Notes under the pieces: generated by a model
The model's database searches: none
Told to the model about the DNA's origin: nothing
The model's input: only the letters and a program-made list of their open reading frames with translations
In this document: piece after piece, positions 29,214-38,440 of the stretch
Numbering within the stretch: the first letter of the stretch is position 1
How the letters are laid out: each line of letters opens with the position of its first letter
Assembly (NCBI GenBank): GCA_009927665.1
Contig: RFMM01000183.1
Span: forward strand, 1 to 56,949
Reading direction: 5' to 3'
Source of the DNA: Actinomycetota bacterium
Lineage (GTDB): Bacteria > Actinomycetota > Acidimicrobiia > Acidimicrobiales > Ilumatobacteraceae
Length of the DNA stretch: 56,949 nucleotides
Translations under genes and position numbers: made by a program

Positions 29214-29858
29214 TCAGCGTGGCCCAAACAACGCGGTACCGATGCGCACCAGCGTCGAACCCTCGGCGAGCGCAATGGTGAGGTCGCCCGTCATGCCCAT
29301 CGAGCAACCGTACAGGCCGAGTTCGTCGGCGTGGCGGCGAACGGCGGCAAACGCGGCGCGGGTGCGCTCGGGGTCGGTGTCGGTGGGCCCGACGGTCATC
29401 AGACCCTCAACGACCAGACCAGTATCACGGGCCTGGGCGACAAGTTCGCCAGCCTCATCTGCAGCACAACCACCTTTCTCGGGCTCACCGGTCGCATTCA
29501 CCTGCACAAAGATGCGGCCCCCCGGGGCGCGCTTGGCGATCTCTGCCACGAGCGCGGCGCGGTCAACGCTCTGCCACACCGCAACGATCGGGGCGAGGCT
29601 GCGCACCTTGTTGGTTTGCAGCCGACCGATGAAATGCACGGGCGGATGATCGTCGCCAACTTCAGCGTGTTTGCGCACGACGTCTTGGGCGTAGTTCTCG
29701 CCGATTGCAACACAACCGAGCCGCTTGGCTAACCGCCACGCAGAAGCGTCGAACCCCTTGGTTACCGCACAGAGCGTCACCTCGCCCCGTTGCTGCTCGT
29801 TGGCGATCGTTGCGCGCAGTGCGGCGAGCCGCTCAGCAACGGCCGCCTCGTCGATCAC
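29214..29858 (-). CDS. YggS/PLPBP family PLP-binding protein
   Basis: LCAVTKGF, IGENYAQDVVRK, HFIGRLQTNKV, GLMTVGPTD, SMGMTGDLTIALAEGSTLVRIGTALFGPR. Confidence 0.94.
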   Translation of the reverse strand: MIDEAAVAERLAALRATIANEQQRGEVTLCAVTKGFDASAWRLAKRLGCVAIGENYAQDVVRKHAEVGDDHPPVHFIGRLQTNKVRSLAPIVAVWQSVDRAALVAEIAKRAPGGRIFVQVNATGEPEKGGCAADEAGELVAQARDTGLVVEGLMTVGPTDTDPERTRAAFAAVRRHADELGLYGCSMGMTGDLTIALAEGSTLVRIGTALFGPR

Positions 29859-29873
29859 GCGTACCGCGAACGA

Positions 29874-30980
29874 CTACTTCAGAAAGTCGGGGATGTCGTC
29901 ATCGTCGTCGTCGACTGTGTCGCTGCCGAAGATTTCGCGAATACGCGAGCTTCCCCGACCAGCCTCTGGTCGAGCAGCGCCGCTCGTGGCCGTGTCGCCG
30001 CGCGTGCCGACTCGACCGGCGCCAGAATCCCAGCGCTCAAAGCCTGAGGCGATGACGGTGACACGCACCTCGTCGCCGAGATCGTCGTCAATCACCGCGC
30101 CGAGAATGATGTTTGCGTCTTGATGCGCGACACGCTGCACCGTCTGGGCGGCTTCGTCGAGCTCAAACAGCGTCATATCTGACGGACCCGCAACGTTCAA
30201 CAGAATGCCTCGTGCACCCTCGATTGCGGCTTCAAGCATGGGTGACGTCACTGCGGCCATGGCGGCGTTGGCAGCGCGCTTGTCGCCGCTCGCCACACCG
30301 ATGCCCATCAACGAAGAGCCCGCGTTGAGCAGAATCGTCTTCACGTCGGCAAAGTCGGTGTTGATGAGACCCGGTGTCGTGATGATGCCTGTGATGCCCG
30401 AGACGCCCTGCATCAGCACCTCATCGGCCTTCTTGAACGCGTCAAGCAGCGTTGTCTTGTCAGTGGCAATCGACAACAGCTTCTCGTTCGGAATCACGAT
30501 CAGCGTGTCGACTTTCTCTTTCAGTTTCGCGATGCCGGCATCGGCTTGAATCGCACGACGGCGACCTTCGAAAGAAAACGGACGCGTGACAATGGCGATG
30601 GTCAACGCACCTTCTGCGCGCGCAATTTCGGCGACGATAGGTGCAGCACCTGTACCAGTGCCGCCACCTTCACCAGCCGTGATGAACACCATGTCAGCGC
30701 CAGCCAACTGTTCTTGAATTTCGTCTTTGTGTGCTTCTGCCGCTTGTCGACCAATCTCCGGGTCGGCACCAGCGCCGAGACCACGCGTCAGGTCGCGACC
30801 GATGTCAATCTTGTGGCTGGCATCACTCATGATGAGTGCTTGCGCGTCGGTATTGATTGCGACGAAGTCAACGCCACGCAGCCCGGCATCGATCATGCGG
30901 TTGATTGCGTTGACGCCGCCGCCGCCGATTCCCACCACTTTGATGACTGCAATCGGCGTGTTTTGCGAACTACTCGGCAT
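29874..30980 (-). CDS. ftsZ: Cell division protein FtsZ
   Basis: [55 protein letters not shown]-terminal DDDIPDFLK peptide. Confidence 0.99.
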   Translation of the reverse strand: MPSSSQNTPIAVIKVVGIGGGGVNAINRMIDAGLRGVDFVAINTDAQALIMSDASHKIDIGRDLTRGLGAGADPEIGRQAAEAHKDEIQEQLAGADMVFITAGEGGGTGTGAAPIVAEIARAEGALTIAIVTRPFSFEGRRRAIQADAGIAKLKEKVDTLIVIPNEKLLSIATDKTTLLDAFKKADEVLMQGVSGITGIITTPGLINTDFADVKTILLNAGSSLMGIGVASGDKRAANAAMAAVTSPMLEAAIEGARGILLNVAGPSDMTLFELDEAAQTVQRVAHQDANIILGAVIDDDLGDEVRVTVIASGFERWDSGAGRVGTRGDTATSGAARPEAGRGSSRIREIFGSDTVDDDDDDIPDFLK

Positions 30981-31068
30981 GTTCCCTTTAACCCCCAAGT
31001 TGAGCATGAGGCTCACGCTCTAGTACAGGCACACTAGTCACTCGCGGCACCCGCCACCCAATGGCGCA

Positions 31069-33306
31069 TTAGGCGTTCTGCACGACGGCCTGACCGCTCG
31101 AGACGTCGATTGACACGATGAACTTGGGGTCTTGCTGCGCGAGCACGGTCGCAACGACGACCAACTTGTAGCGCAAGTCGACCGGTGCGCCCATCTTCAC
31201 GACCGTGCCGGTCTTGAGGGTCATGCCGAGTTGCTCGGGTCCATCGACGTTGAGGTGCTTGACTCGCTCTCGCACCCCATCTGGCAACGCGACAGCGAGC
31301 TGTGCCGCCCCGACATAGACGGGCGTCGTCACCGTGCCTGCCGCCAGGTTCGGACCCACACCCTCAATCTTGAGGAACTGCGTCGGCTGGCCTTCAAGCA
31401 CCTGCAAGACCCGACCGTCACGATCGAGCACCCGTGAACGATTGTCGACACCGACGAACCACGCCACCGGAGAGCGCTCATCGATCTCAATGACGACACG
31501 ATCGGGCAGATACCAGGCGAGCCTCGCACTACGCACCCACGGGTCACCTTCGAGTCGTCGCTTGGCTGAGTCGAGATCTGCCGTGAACACACTGGCGCCG
31601 CTCAACGATTCTTTGACGCTCTCGAGCAGCACGGCGTCGGTGTAGGTGAGACCAATCACTTCGATGCGGCGTACCGCAAAGATCGGTGATGCGAGCACGA
31701 CGAGCGTGAGCGAGAGCAACACGATGACAACCCCAAGTGCCACAAGCGGCGACACCCGTCGCAACCGCAACCAACGTGGTAGTCGACGCCGCGTCAGGCG
31801 ATCGTCGACGATGACCGCTGCCAACGACTCGTCATCGACTACGCCGGTGCGCGGGTCGGCGAACGGGCTCGTTGGATCGATGGTGATGCTGCCCGATCGT
31901 GCCTCGTCGACGGCCGGAATCGCTGCTGAACCCTCGGTGCGTTCATGCGGCAAGCGCAGTGCCGTGTCGTCGATGACCACGGGGCTTCGTGGAGCGCTTG
32001 CGGTGGTGACGGCAGTGATGTCGACGACGGGGGCAACAGGAGTGTCGCCCGATGTAGCGCCCGACGTAGTGGCGCGTGTGTCGGTCGCGGGCGTTGCGGT
32101 CGCGGTCTCGCCTGTTGGTCGTGCGGTCTCGACTGTTGGTCGCACGATCTCGCCGGTCGGTGCGAACAGTTCAGCGAGTTCTGCCACCGCATCATCGGGC
32201 AGCGGTGGCGCGATCGTCACGACACTGAGGGTCTCATCGCCAGCAAGCGGACCAAAGACGCGATCGAGAGCTGTCGTCGCGCCGTGTTGCGCGCCCGATT
32301 GCGCGCCAAGCTGGGCGCGGTCAGGTGTTGCCCCTGCAGCTTCGGCCGTAGTCGAAGTGAAACCCACCAACCGCACTTCGCTGCGCAGATCGATGCCAAG
32401 TTCGTCACGCACACGGCCGCGCACGTGCGTCATCACCGCAACGACATCATCGGCGCTTCCATCAGGGTCGCATTGAATGAAGTTCGCGTGTTTCGTCGAC
32501 ACCTCGGCCGTGCCGATGCGAAAGCCCCGCAATCCGAGACGATCGATGATCGCCCCTGACGAGCCACCTCCTGGCTCGGGGTTGACGAACACCGATCCGG
32601 CGTTCTGGCCACCGGGCTGGTGTTCACGGCGCCACCGCACGATCTCCGCCATCTCTGCTTCGCTGGCGGTCTTGTCTCCCCACGACAACGCGAACGTCGC
32701 CGACAGCACCACGTGCTCAGGGCCGAGATCGCTGCCGCGAAATCGCAACCCGAGGTCGCTCGCTTTGACGTTGGCGACGATGCCCTTGCCGAGGTGGAAG
32801 ATCTTCACCACTTCAAGGCTCGAGGCCATGTCGCTGCCGTGACCACCAGCGTTCATGCGCACTGCCCCACCGACCGAGCCCGGAACCCCGACACCCCATT
32901 CGAAGCCCGTGAGGCCGCGTGCCGCACACTGTCGCGCGAGCACCGGCAGCGGCACAGCACCACCCGCAACGACGCGCGGCACAGCCGGAGCCTGAGGCAA
33001 CACGATGTCTTCGGCAAACTCACCGAGCACCAATGCCAAGCCCTCGAAGCCGTCATCAGACACCAGCAGATTGCTGCCACGACCAATCACCAAGAGTGGA
33101 ACTTGTTGCTCACGCAAGGCGCTGCTGACGGCGTGCAAGTCATCGATCGTGCGCGCCGTGACCAAGAGACTCGCAGGGCCACCGACCTTGTACGTCGTGT
33201 ATGGTGCGAGATCAACGTCGCGTCGCACGCGTGCGCCGAGCAAGATGCCGAGACGGTCGATTGCCCGAGTGCGCCGCGTGTAATCGTCGGTGTCGTCAGC
33301 GGCCAT
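31069..33306 (-). CDS. murB-ftsQ: MurB-FtsQ fusion: UDP-N-acetylenolpyruvoylglucosamine reductase joined to FtsQ POTRA division protein
   Basis: One uninterrupted 745-codon ORF: MurB (YTTYKVGGPASLLVTA, GRGSNLLVSDDGFEGL, GVGVPGSVGGAVRMNAGGHG, NAGSVFVNPE, STKHANFIQ, LRSEVRLVGF), Thr/Pro/Ala-rich linker, one TM (SPLVALGVVIVLLSLTLVVL), POTRA (FAVRRIEVIGLTYTDAVLLESVKESLSGASVFTADLDSAKRRLEGDPWVRSARLAWYLPDRVVIEIDERSPVAWF). Confidence 0.93.
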   Translation of the reverse strand: MAADDTDDYTRRTRAIDRLGILLGARVRRDVDLAPYTTYKVGGPASLLVTARTIDDLHAVSSALREQQVPLLVIGRGSNLLVSDDGFEGLALVLGEFAEDIVLPQAPAVPRVVAGGAVPLPVLARQCAARGLTGFEWGVGVPGSVGGAVRMNAGGHGSDMASSLEVVKIFHLGKGIVANVKASDLGLRFRGSDLGPEHVVLSATFALSWGDKTASEAEMAEIVRWRREHQPGGQNAGSVFVNPEPGGGSSGAIIDRLGLRGFRIGTAEVSTKHANFIQCDPDGSADDVVAVMTHVRGRVRDELGIDLRSEVRLVGFTSTTAEAAGATPDRAQLGAQSGAQHGATTALDRVFGPLAGDETLSVVTIAPPLPDDAVAELAELFAPTGEIVRPTVETARPTGETATATPATDTRATTSGATSGDTPVAPVVDITAVTTASAPRSPVVIDDTALRLPHERTEGSAAIPAVDEARSGSITIDPTSPFADPRTGVVDDESLAAVIVDDRLTRRRLPRWLRLRRVSPLVALGVVIVLLSLTLVVLASPIFAVRRIEVIGLTYTDAVLLESVKESLSGASVFTADLDSAKRRLEGDPWVRSARLAWYLPDRVVIEIDERSPVAWFVGVDNRSRVLDRDGRVLQVLEGQPTQFLKIEGVGPNLAAGTVTTPVYVGAAQLAVALPDGVRERVKHLNVDGPEQLGMTLKTGTVVKMGAPVDLRYKLVVVATVLAQQDPKFIVSIDVSSGQAVVQNA
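32104..32166 (-). repeat. 21-bp in-frame tandem repeat (3 degenerate copies) in the MurB-FtsQ linker
   Basis: Plus strand: GGTCTCGCCTGTTGGTCGTGC / GGTCTCGACTGTTGGTCGCAC / GATCTCGCCGGTCGGTGCGAA, encoding the heptad series APTGEIV-RPTVETA-RPTGETA. Confidence 0.9.
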
Positions 33307-34723
33307 GTGACAATTCTTCTCGTCGCGCGACCACTTCGTCTGGCAGGGTCTCGATGTCGCCGCAACCCATCGAGACGCACAGATCGCCGGGGCCAACCTC
33401 GCGGGCGACAAAATCGATCAGTTCGCTGCGTTGGGGAACCCATTCGACACGCATCTGCGGGTGCGCGCGACGCACGGCATCAACCACGAGTTCGCCGGTG
33501 ACGCCGTCGATTCGTTCGGTGCCCGAGGCGTAGATGTCGGTGATCACGACAAGATCGGCAGAGACGAACGAGTCACGGTACTCGTCGCTCATCAACGCCA
33601 TGCGATGAAACCGGTTCGGCTGAAACACCGCGATGACTCTGCGCCATGTGTCGCTCTCGTCGCGCGCCGCTGCAAGCGTCGCCACAATCTCTGCAGGAAG
33701 ATGCGCGTAGTCGTCAACGAACGTGGCACCATCATGGTGCGCACGAACCTGAAAACGTCGGTGCACGCCCGAGAAGGTGTCGACGGCTGCTGCCGCGACC
33801 ACAGGTGACACACCGAGAGCCTGCGCCATGGCAAGTGCGGCAAGAAAGTTGCGCACGTTATGCAGGCCGCGCAACGGCAAGCGAACGGGCACACTGTCGT
33901 GTTCACTGCTGCCCCACCGAGCGACGAAATGGGCAGCACCGGCCGCAAAGCGCACGTCGGTGGCACGCACCGTGGCTGTCGGCGAGATGCCATAGGTGAT
34001 GGCGTCATGCGCGGCAACGAGTGATGCCGCTGCCGGGTCGTCAGCGCACACGACACGCGGACCATCAGTGGCAGCCAACATTGCATCGAACGAAGCCGTG
34101 ATACCCGCCAACGAGCCGTGTTCATCGAGATGATCGACGTCGATGTTGGTGAGAATCGACGCCCGCGCTCTGATGGCGAGGTGGCTCGAATCGCTCTCGT
34201 CGGCCTCGAGCACAAAGAGTTCGCCGCCCCAGTGTGCACTGGCCGGCAACTGCGGCACGTCGGCACCGATGAGCCAACCGGGGTTGACTCCCCCGGCACG
34301 CAACATCATCGTCAACAAGCTGGTGGTGGTGGTCTTGCCGTGCGTACCGGCCACCGCAACGGTGCGTGCGTGCGGCGTAATGGCACCAAGCATTTCGGCC
34401 CGTGTGAGCACGGTGATGCCGTTGGCCGTGGCCGCCTGTAACTCGAGATTCGTCGCGGGCACGGCAGCCGATGCCGTTACCACGTCACACCCATTGACAA
34501 CGTCGGCGCGATGCGGCACGTTCACGGCGATGCCACGCTGACGCAGGCGCGCAAGTGTCTCGCTCTCGCGCATGTCGCTGCCCGATACGCGATGGCCCAT
34601 TTCCGCCAAGATGATGGCGATGGCGCTCGTACCAGGGCCGCCAACACCCACGATGTGCACTCGTCGTGGCGCCGCCAGCAGCGATCGCAAGTGAGCGGGG
34701 TTCTGCGAGGCGCGAGCGACCAT
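33296..34723 (-). CDS. murC: UDP-N-acetylmuramate--L-alanine ligase
   Basis: VHIVGVGGPGTSAIAIILAEMGHRVSGSDMRES, VAVAGTHGKTTTTSLLT, VLEADESDSSHLAI, TNIDVDHLDEHGS. Confidence 0.96.
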   Translation of the reverse strand: MVARASQNPAHLRSLLAAPRRVHIVGVGGPGTSAIAIILAEMGHRVSGSDMRESETLARLRQRGIAVNVPHRADVVNGCDVVTASAAVPATNLELQAATANGITVLTRAEMLGAITPHARTVAVAGTHGKTTTTSLLTMMLRAGGVNPGWLIGADVPQLPASAHWGGELFVLEADESDSSHLAIRARASILTNIDVDHLDEHGSLAGITASFDAMLAATDGPRVVCADDPAAASLVAAHDAITYGISPTATVRATDVRFAAGAAHFVARWGSSEHDSVPVRLPLRGLHNVRNFLAALAMAQALGVSPVVAAAAVDTFSGVHRRFQVRAHHDGATFVDDYAHLPAEIVATLAAARDESDTWRRVIAVFQPNRFHRMALMSDEYRDSFVSADLVVITDIYASGTERIDGVTGELVVDAVRRAHPQMRVEWVPQRSELIDFVAREVGPGDLCVSMGCGDIETLPDEVVARREELSHGR

Positions 34724-34724
34724 C

Positions 34725-35888
34725 TCAGCGTGCTGCCGACTCGATCAATGCCCCAAGCGCACTCGACCGATTGAGCGCCCCCAGGGCGTAGGCCTTCGCT
34801 GCAACTCGCTCACGTAGCGCGGTGTCGTCGATGAGTTGCGCGAGTGCTCGCTTGAAGCCATCTGCAAGATCTGCCTCGTCGACCACGAGTGCGGCACCTG
34901 CTTGAGCGAGCCAGTCGGCATTACGTCGCTGATGATCATCGGCAGCCTGCGCCCATGGCACGACTACTGCAGGTGCGCCAACGGTGACGAGTTCAGCGAG
35001 AGTGCTCGCTCCGGCTCGCGAAACCGCCACATCGGCAATGCGCCAAATGTCGTGCATTCGTTCATGACGCGCCACCCGCACGTACTGCACTTGCGCATTC
35101 GCAGGCAGCGCGAACTTCGTCTGCATGAATCGTTCGCCAGCCAAGTGCACCACTGCCAGATCGCCACGCGACGCGTGCTGCAGCACAAAGTTCTCCACTG
35201 CGTCATTCACGATGTGCGAGCCCAGCGAGCCGCCCATCGCCACGACGATGAGCCGTGCAGGGTCGACACCAAATTCGCGGGCCACTCGCGCTCGCTCACT
35301 TGCCGCGTCGTCACCGTGGCGTGACACACCGCGAATCGCAGCGCGCACGGGCGCGCCGGTGTGACTGGCACCAGGCAGCGTTGAGCCGGAGAATGCCGTG
35401 GCGACTGCGGCTGCCTTCTTAGCCTGCATTCTCGTCGCCAGACCAGGGTGTTGGTCGTAGCTCACGACGACGACAGGGATTCCGAGCGCGCGTGCCGCAC
35501 GAACGGCCGGTTCACTCGCGAATCCACCAACGCTTACGACGACACGTGGTCGCCACTGACGAAACTGTCGTGTCACGCGGGCGGTGGCAATGACGAGCTT
35601 CGGCACGGCGATGATCGAGCGCGCTAGCGCTCGTGGCGTCAGACTGCGCTGAAATCCGTCGACCGACAACAGCAGACGCGGGTGGTCGGTGGCACCCAAG
35701 AGTTGCTCATCGATCGGCCGACGAGAGGCGACGAAGGCGATCGAGCGGGTCGATCGACCACGCTCACCGAGGTGCTCGGCCAGAGCCAAGGCAGGAATCA
35801 CGTGGCCGGCGGTGCCGCCGCCCGCAATGACGGCAAACACTCGCGGCGACGAAGGCGTGTTCGGCGTCGTCACAACAACGCTCCGCAC
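34725..35888 (-). CDS. murG: UDP-GlcNAc:undecaprenyl-PP-MurNAc-pentapeptide GlcNAc transferase
   Basis: VFAVIAGGGTAGHVIPALALAEHL, VSVGGFASEPAVRAARALGIPVVVVSYDQHPGLATR, AVSRAGASTLAELVTVGAPAVVVPWAQAADDHQRRNA. Confidence 0.95.
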   Translation of the reverse strand: MRSVVVTTPNTPSSPRVFAVIAGGGTAGHVIPALALAEHLGERGRSTRSIAFVASRRPIDEQLLGATDHPRLLLSVDGFQRSLTPRALARSIIAVPKLVIATARVTRQFRQWRPRVVVSVGGFASEPAVRAARALGIPVVVVSYDQHPGLATRMQAKKAAAVATAFSGSTLPGASHTGAPVRAAIRGVSRHGDDAASERARVAREFGVDPARLIVVAMGGSLGSHIVNDAVENFVLQHASRGDLAVVHLAGERFMQTKFALPANAQVQYVRVARHERMHDIWRIADVAVSRAGASTLAELVTVGAPAVVVPWAQAADDHQRRNADWLAQAGAALVVDEADLADGFKRALAQLIDDTALRERVAAKAYALGALNRSSALGALIESAAR

Positions 35889-35903
35889 GCTACCGCACTC
35901 GAG

Positions 35904-37106
35904 CTATGCAATCTTGCGCGCGATGTTGAGCAACAGCCCCGAAGATCCGAGGGTGATCATCAGCGAACTTCCGCCATACGAAATCAGCGGCAACGTGAGA
36001 CCCGTCACGGGCAAGACGCCGATTACTCCACCGATGTTGATGATGGCCTGCACACCGAACCACATCGTGATGCCGGCAGCAAGAAGCGCTCCCGAATAGT
36101 CGGGCGCACGCATCGCCACCAAGAATCCGAGTGCCGTGAGCGTCGCGAAGCCACCGATCACGAGCACTGAACCAATGAGGCCGAACTCTTCGGCAATCAC
36201 CGTGAAGATGAAGTCGCTGTGCGCGAGTGGCACATAGCCCCACTTGCTGGTGCCAGCGCCTGGGCCGACGCCAGCCAACCCGCCGTTGGCGATGCTGAGC
36301 ATCGACTGCCACACCTGATATGACGTGTGTGCGCGATTGCCCTCGATGTCGAGAAACGCTGTCCAGCGAGCCATACGTGAAGCAGAAGTAAGCAAGAACA
36401 TGAAGGCGCCGACGAAAGCGACAGCACCCGACAGGGCGATCCACCGCACCGGAACGCCCGCCATGTACAACACGGTGAGGGCAATTGCCGACAAGATCAC
36501 TGCCGCACCGAAGTCGCTCTGCGAGAGCGCGAGCACGACGGCGAAACCCCAGGCAATGAGCGCCGGATACAAGGTTCGTCTCGGGTTCGTCAATTCAGAC
36601 TGACGACGGCCAAGCAGGTTGGTGAGATAGATGATGAGTGCAAACTTGAGCAACTCTGAGGGCTGAAAGCGCACGGGTCCGAGTTCGACCCAGGCTCGGG
36701 CACCGTTGATGGTGATTCCAATCGGAAACCGTGGCAACACGTTGAGCACGATGGCGAAAGCCAACAGTGGCCGATTGAGTAGTCGCCACGCGTGATATGG
36801 CATGCGATAGGTGCCAATGGCAACGCAGATACCGACACCTGCCCACATCAGCTGCTTCAAGAACATGGTGAACGCCGAACCACCGTTGTTCACCGACACG
36901 ATCGACGATGCCGACAACACCATCACGAGACCGACGGCGACCAAGACGCCGACGATGAGGAAGATCGCATAGAACACGCGCGTCGGTGCGCGTTCGACGC
37001 TGCTGCGATCGGCACGGGCGCGGTGGCCAGCGAGTGCAGCACGCCGACGAGCACTAAGAGAAGGAACCGCGATGTCTCCGGTCGGGTCGATATTGACGGT
37101 GGTCAT
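35904..37106 (-). CDS. ftsW: Peptidoglycan glycosyltransferase FtsW (SEDS family)
   Basis: Multi-TM SEDS protein: NGARAWVELGPVRFQPSELLKFALIIYL, QSDFGAAVI, AHSDFIFTVIAEEFGLIGS, GVLPVTGLTLPLISYGGSSLM. Confidence 0.96.
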   Translation of the reverse strand: MTTVNIDPTGDIAVPSLSARRRAALAGHRARADRSSVERAPTRVFYAIFLIVGVLVAVGLVMVLSASSIVSVNNGGSAFTMFLKQLMWAGVGICVAIGTYRMPYHAWRLLNRPLLAFAIVLNVLPRFPIGITINGARAWVELGPVRFQPSELLKFALIIYLTNLLGRRQSELTNPRRTLYPALIAWGFAVVLALSQSDFGAAVILSAIALTVLYMAGVPVRWIALSGAVAFVGAFMFLLTSASRMARWTAFLDIEGNRAHTSYQVWQSMLSIANGGLAGVGPGAGTSKWGYVPLAHSDFIFTVIAEEFGLIGSVLVIGGFATLTALGFLVAMRAPDYSGALLAAGITMWFGVQAIINIGGVIGVLPVTGLTLPLISYGGSSLMITLGSSGLLLNIARKIA

Positions 37107-38440
37107 TCGTTGCTTCCTTTCATCAATTGGCGCACACATCGAGCAAAATCGTCGCCGCGTTCGGCATAGTTGCTGTACCAGTCGTAACTCGTGCATCCAG
37201 GCGACAGCAGCACCACATCACCCGGTTCGGCGAGGCGGCGCGCGGCCGCAACGGCGTCTTCCATCGACTCGGCACGCACCACACGACACACGCCCTCGAA
37301 GGCTGCGGCGATGAGCTCGGCTGAATACCCTGTCGCCACGACGCCGCGCATGCGTTGTGGCTGGCTCGCCATCGACGACAAGTCGAGCCCTTTGTTCTTG
37401 CCGCCCGCAATCAACACGATGCGATCAAACGAGGTCAGTGCCGCTTGGGCTGCGTGCGGGCTCGTCGCCTTGCTGTCGTTGTAGTACGTGACTCCATCAA
37501 GTTCGCCAACGAGCTGAATGCGATGCGGAGCATGGCGATACCGCGTGAGCGCGGCTGCCACACCTTCGACGGTGCCGAGATTGGTCTCAAGAACGAGGGC
37601 ACTTGCGGCCAGCGCATTCGTCAGGTCATGGGGCAAACTGCGCGCGAGTGCTCCGACATCGACAATGCGACCAGTTGGTCCGACGAGAGCACCGGTCTCG
37701 ACGCGATAGTCACCACGAGTCAGACCAAAGGTGACGGTGCGGGCCGCGGTGCTGCGTGCCGACTGCTCGATCAACTCATCGCCGATCGGCGCGACTGCAA
37801 CGTCTGCGCTTCGCGCTGCTGCCCAGATTCGGGCCTTTGACGCTCGGTATGCGTTGATGTCTGCGTGCCAATCGAGGTGATCTGGTGCGAGATTCAACCA
37901 GGTCGCCGCTTCAGCGCGAAACTGCGTGGTGAAACGCAGACGAAAACTTGAGCACTCCACCGCAAAACAGTCATGTGCCTCGTCGAGCACCTCGACCCAC
38001 GGGGTCTCGGTATTGCCAACGGCGGCTGCCTTGCGTCCCGATGCGCTCAGCATTGCCGCCGCCATCAGCGTGGTTGTCGTCTTGCCATCGGTACCCGTGA
38101 TCGCGACGATCGGGCGCGGCGCGCCACTGCGCTGCTCGAAGCGATATGCCAACTCGATTTCTGAAACCACTTCGACACCAGCGCGTTGCGCAGACGAGAT
38201 GATCGGGTGCGACTCGGGAACTCCTGGTGCCGGCACGAGCATGGCAAAGTCGCCGATTCGTCGTGCACACATCATCGCTGCATCGGGGCCCTCGAACAAC
38301 TCGGCGCCGAGTGACTCGGCAAATGCTGCGTTCTCTGCCGACACTCGATCGTCGGCCAAGACCAGCGACTCGCCGCGACCCGCCAAGAATCGCGCGGTGC
38401 TCTTGCCAGCCACCGCCAGACCAAAGACGAGTGTGCTCAT
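37103..38440 (-). CDS. murD: UDP-N-acetylmuramoylalanine--D-glutamate ligase
   Basis: FGLAVAGKSTARFLAGRGESL, IVAITGTDGKTTTTLMAAAML, LNLAPDHLDWH, TYYNDSKATSPHAA, LSPGCTSYDWYSNYAERGDDF; ATGA overlap with ftsW. Confidence 0.96.
   Translation of the reverse strand: MSTLVFGLAVAGKSTARFLAGRGESLVLADDRVSAENAAFAESLGAELFEGPDAAMMCARRIGDFAMLVPAPGVPESHPIISSAQRAGVEVVSEIELAYRFEQRSGAPRPIVAITGTDGKTTTTLMAAAMLSASGRKAAAVGNTETPWVEVLDEAHDCFAVECSSFRLRFTTQFRAEAATWLNLAPDHLDWHADINAYRASKARIWAAARSADVAVAPIGDELIEQSARSTAARTVTFGLTRGDYRVETGALVGPTGRIVDVGALARSLPHDLTNALAASALVLETNLGTVEGVAAALTRYRHAPHRIQLVGELDGVTYYNDSKATSPHAAQAALTSFDRIVLIAGGKNKGLDLSSMASQPQRMRGVVATGYSAELIAAAFEGVCRVVRAESMEDAVAAARRLAEPGDVVLLSPGCTSYDWYSNYAERGDDFARCVRQLMKGSNE

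Noticed and set aside
31646-32476. 276-aa plus-strand Ser/Thr/Val-rich ORF
   Set aside because: Antisense shadow of the MurB-FtsQ linker
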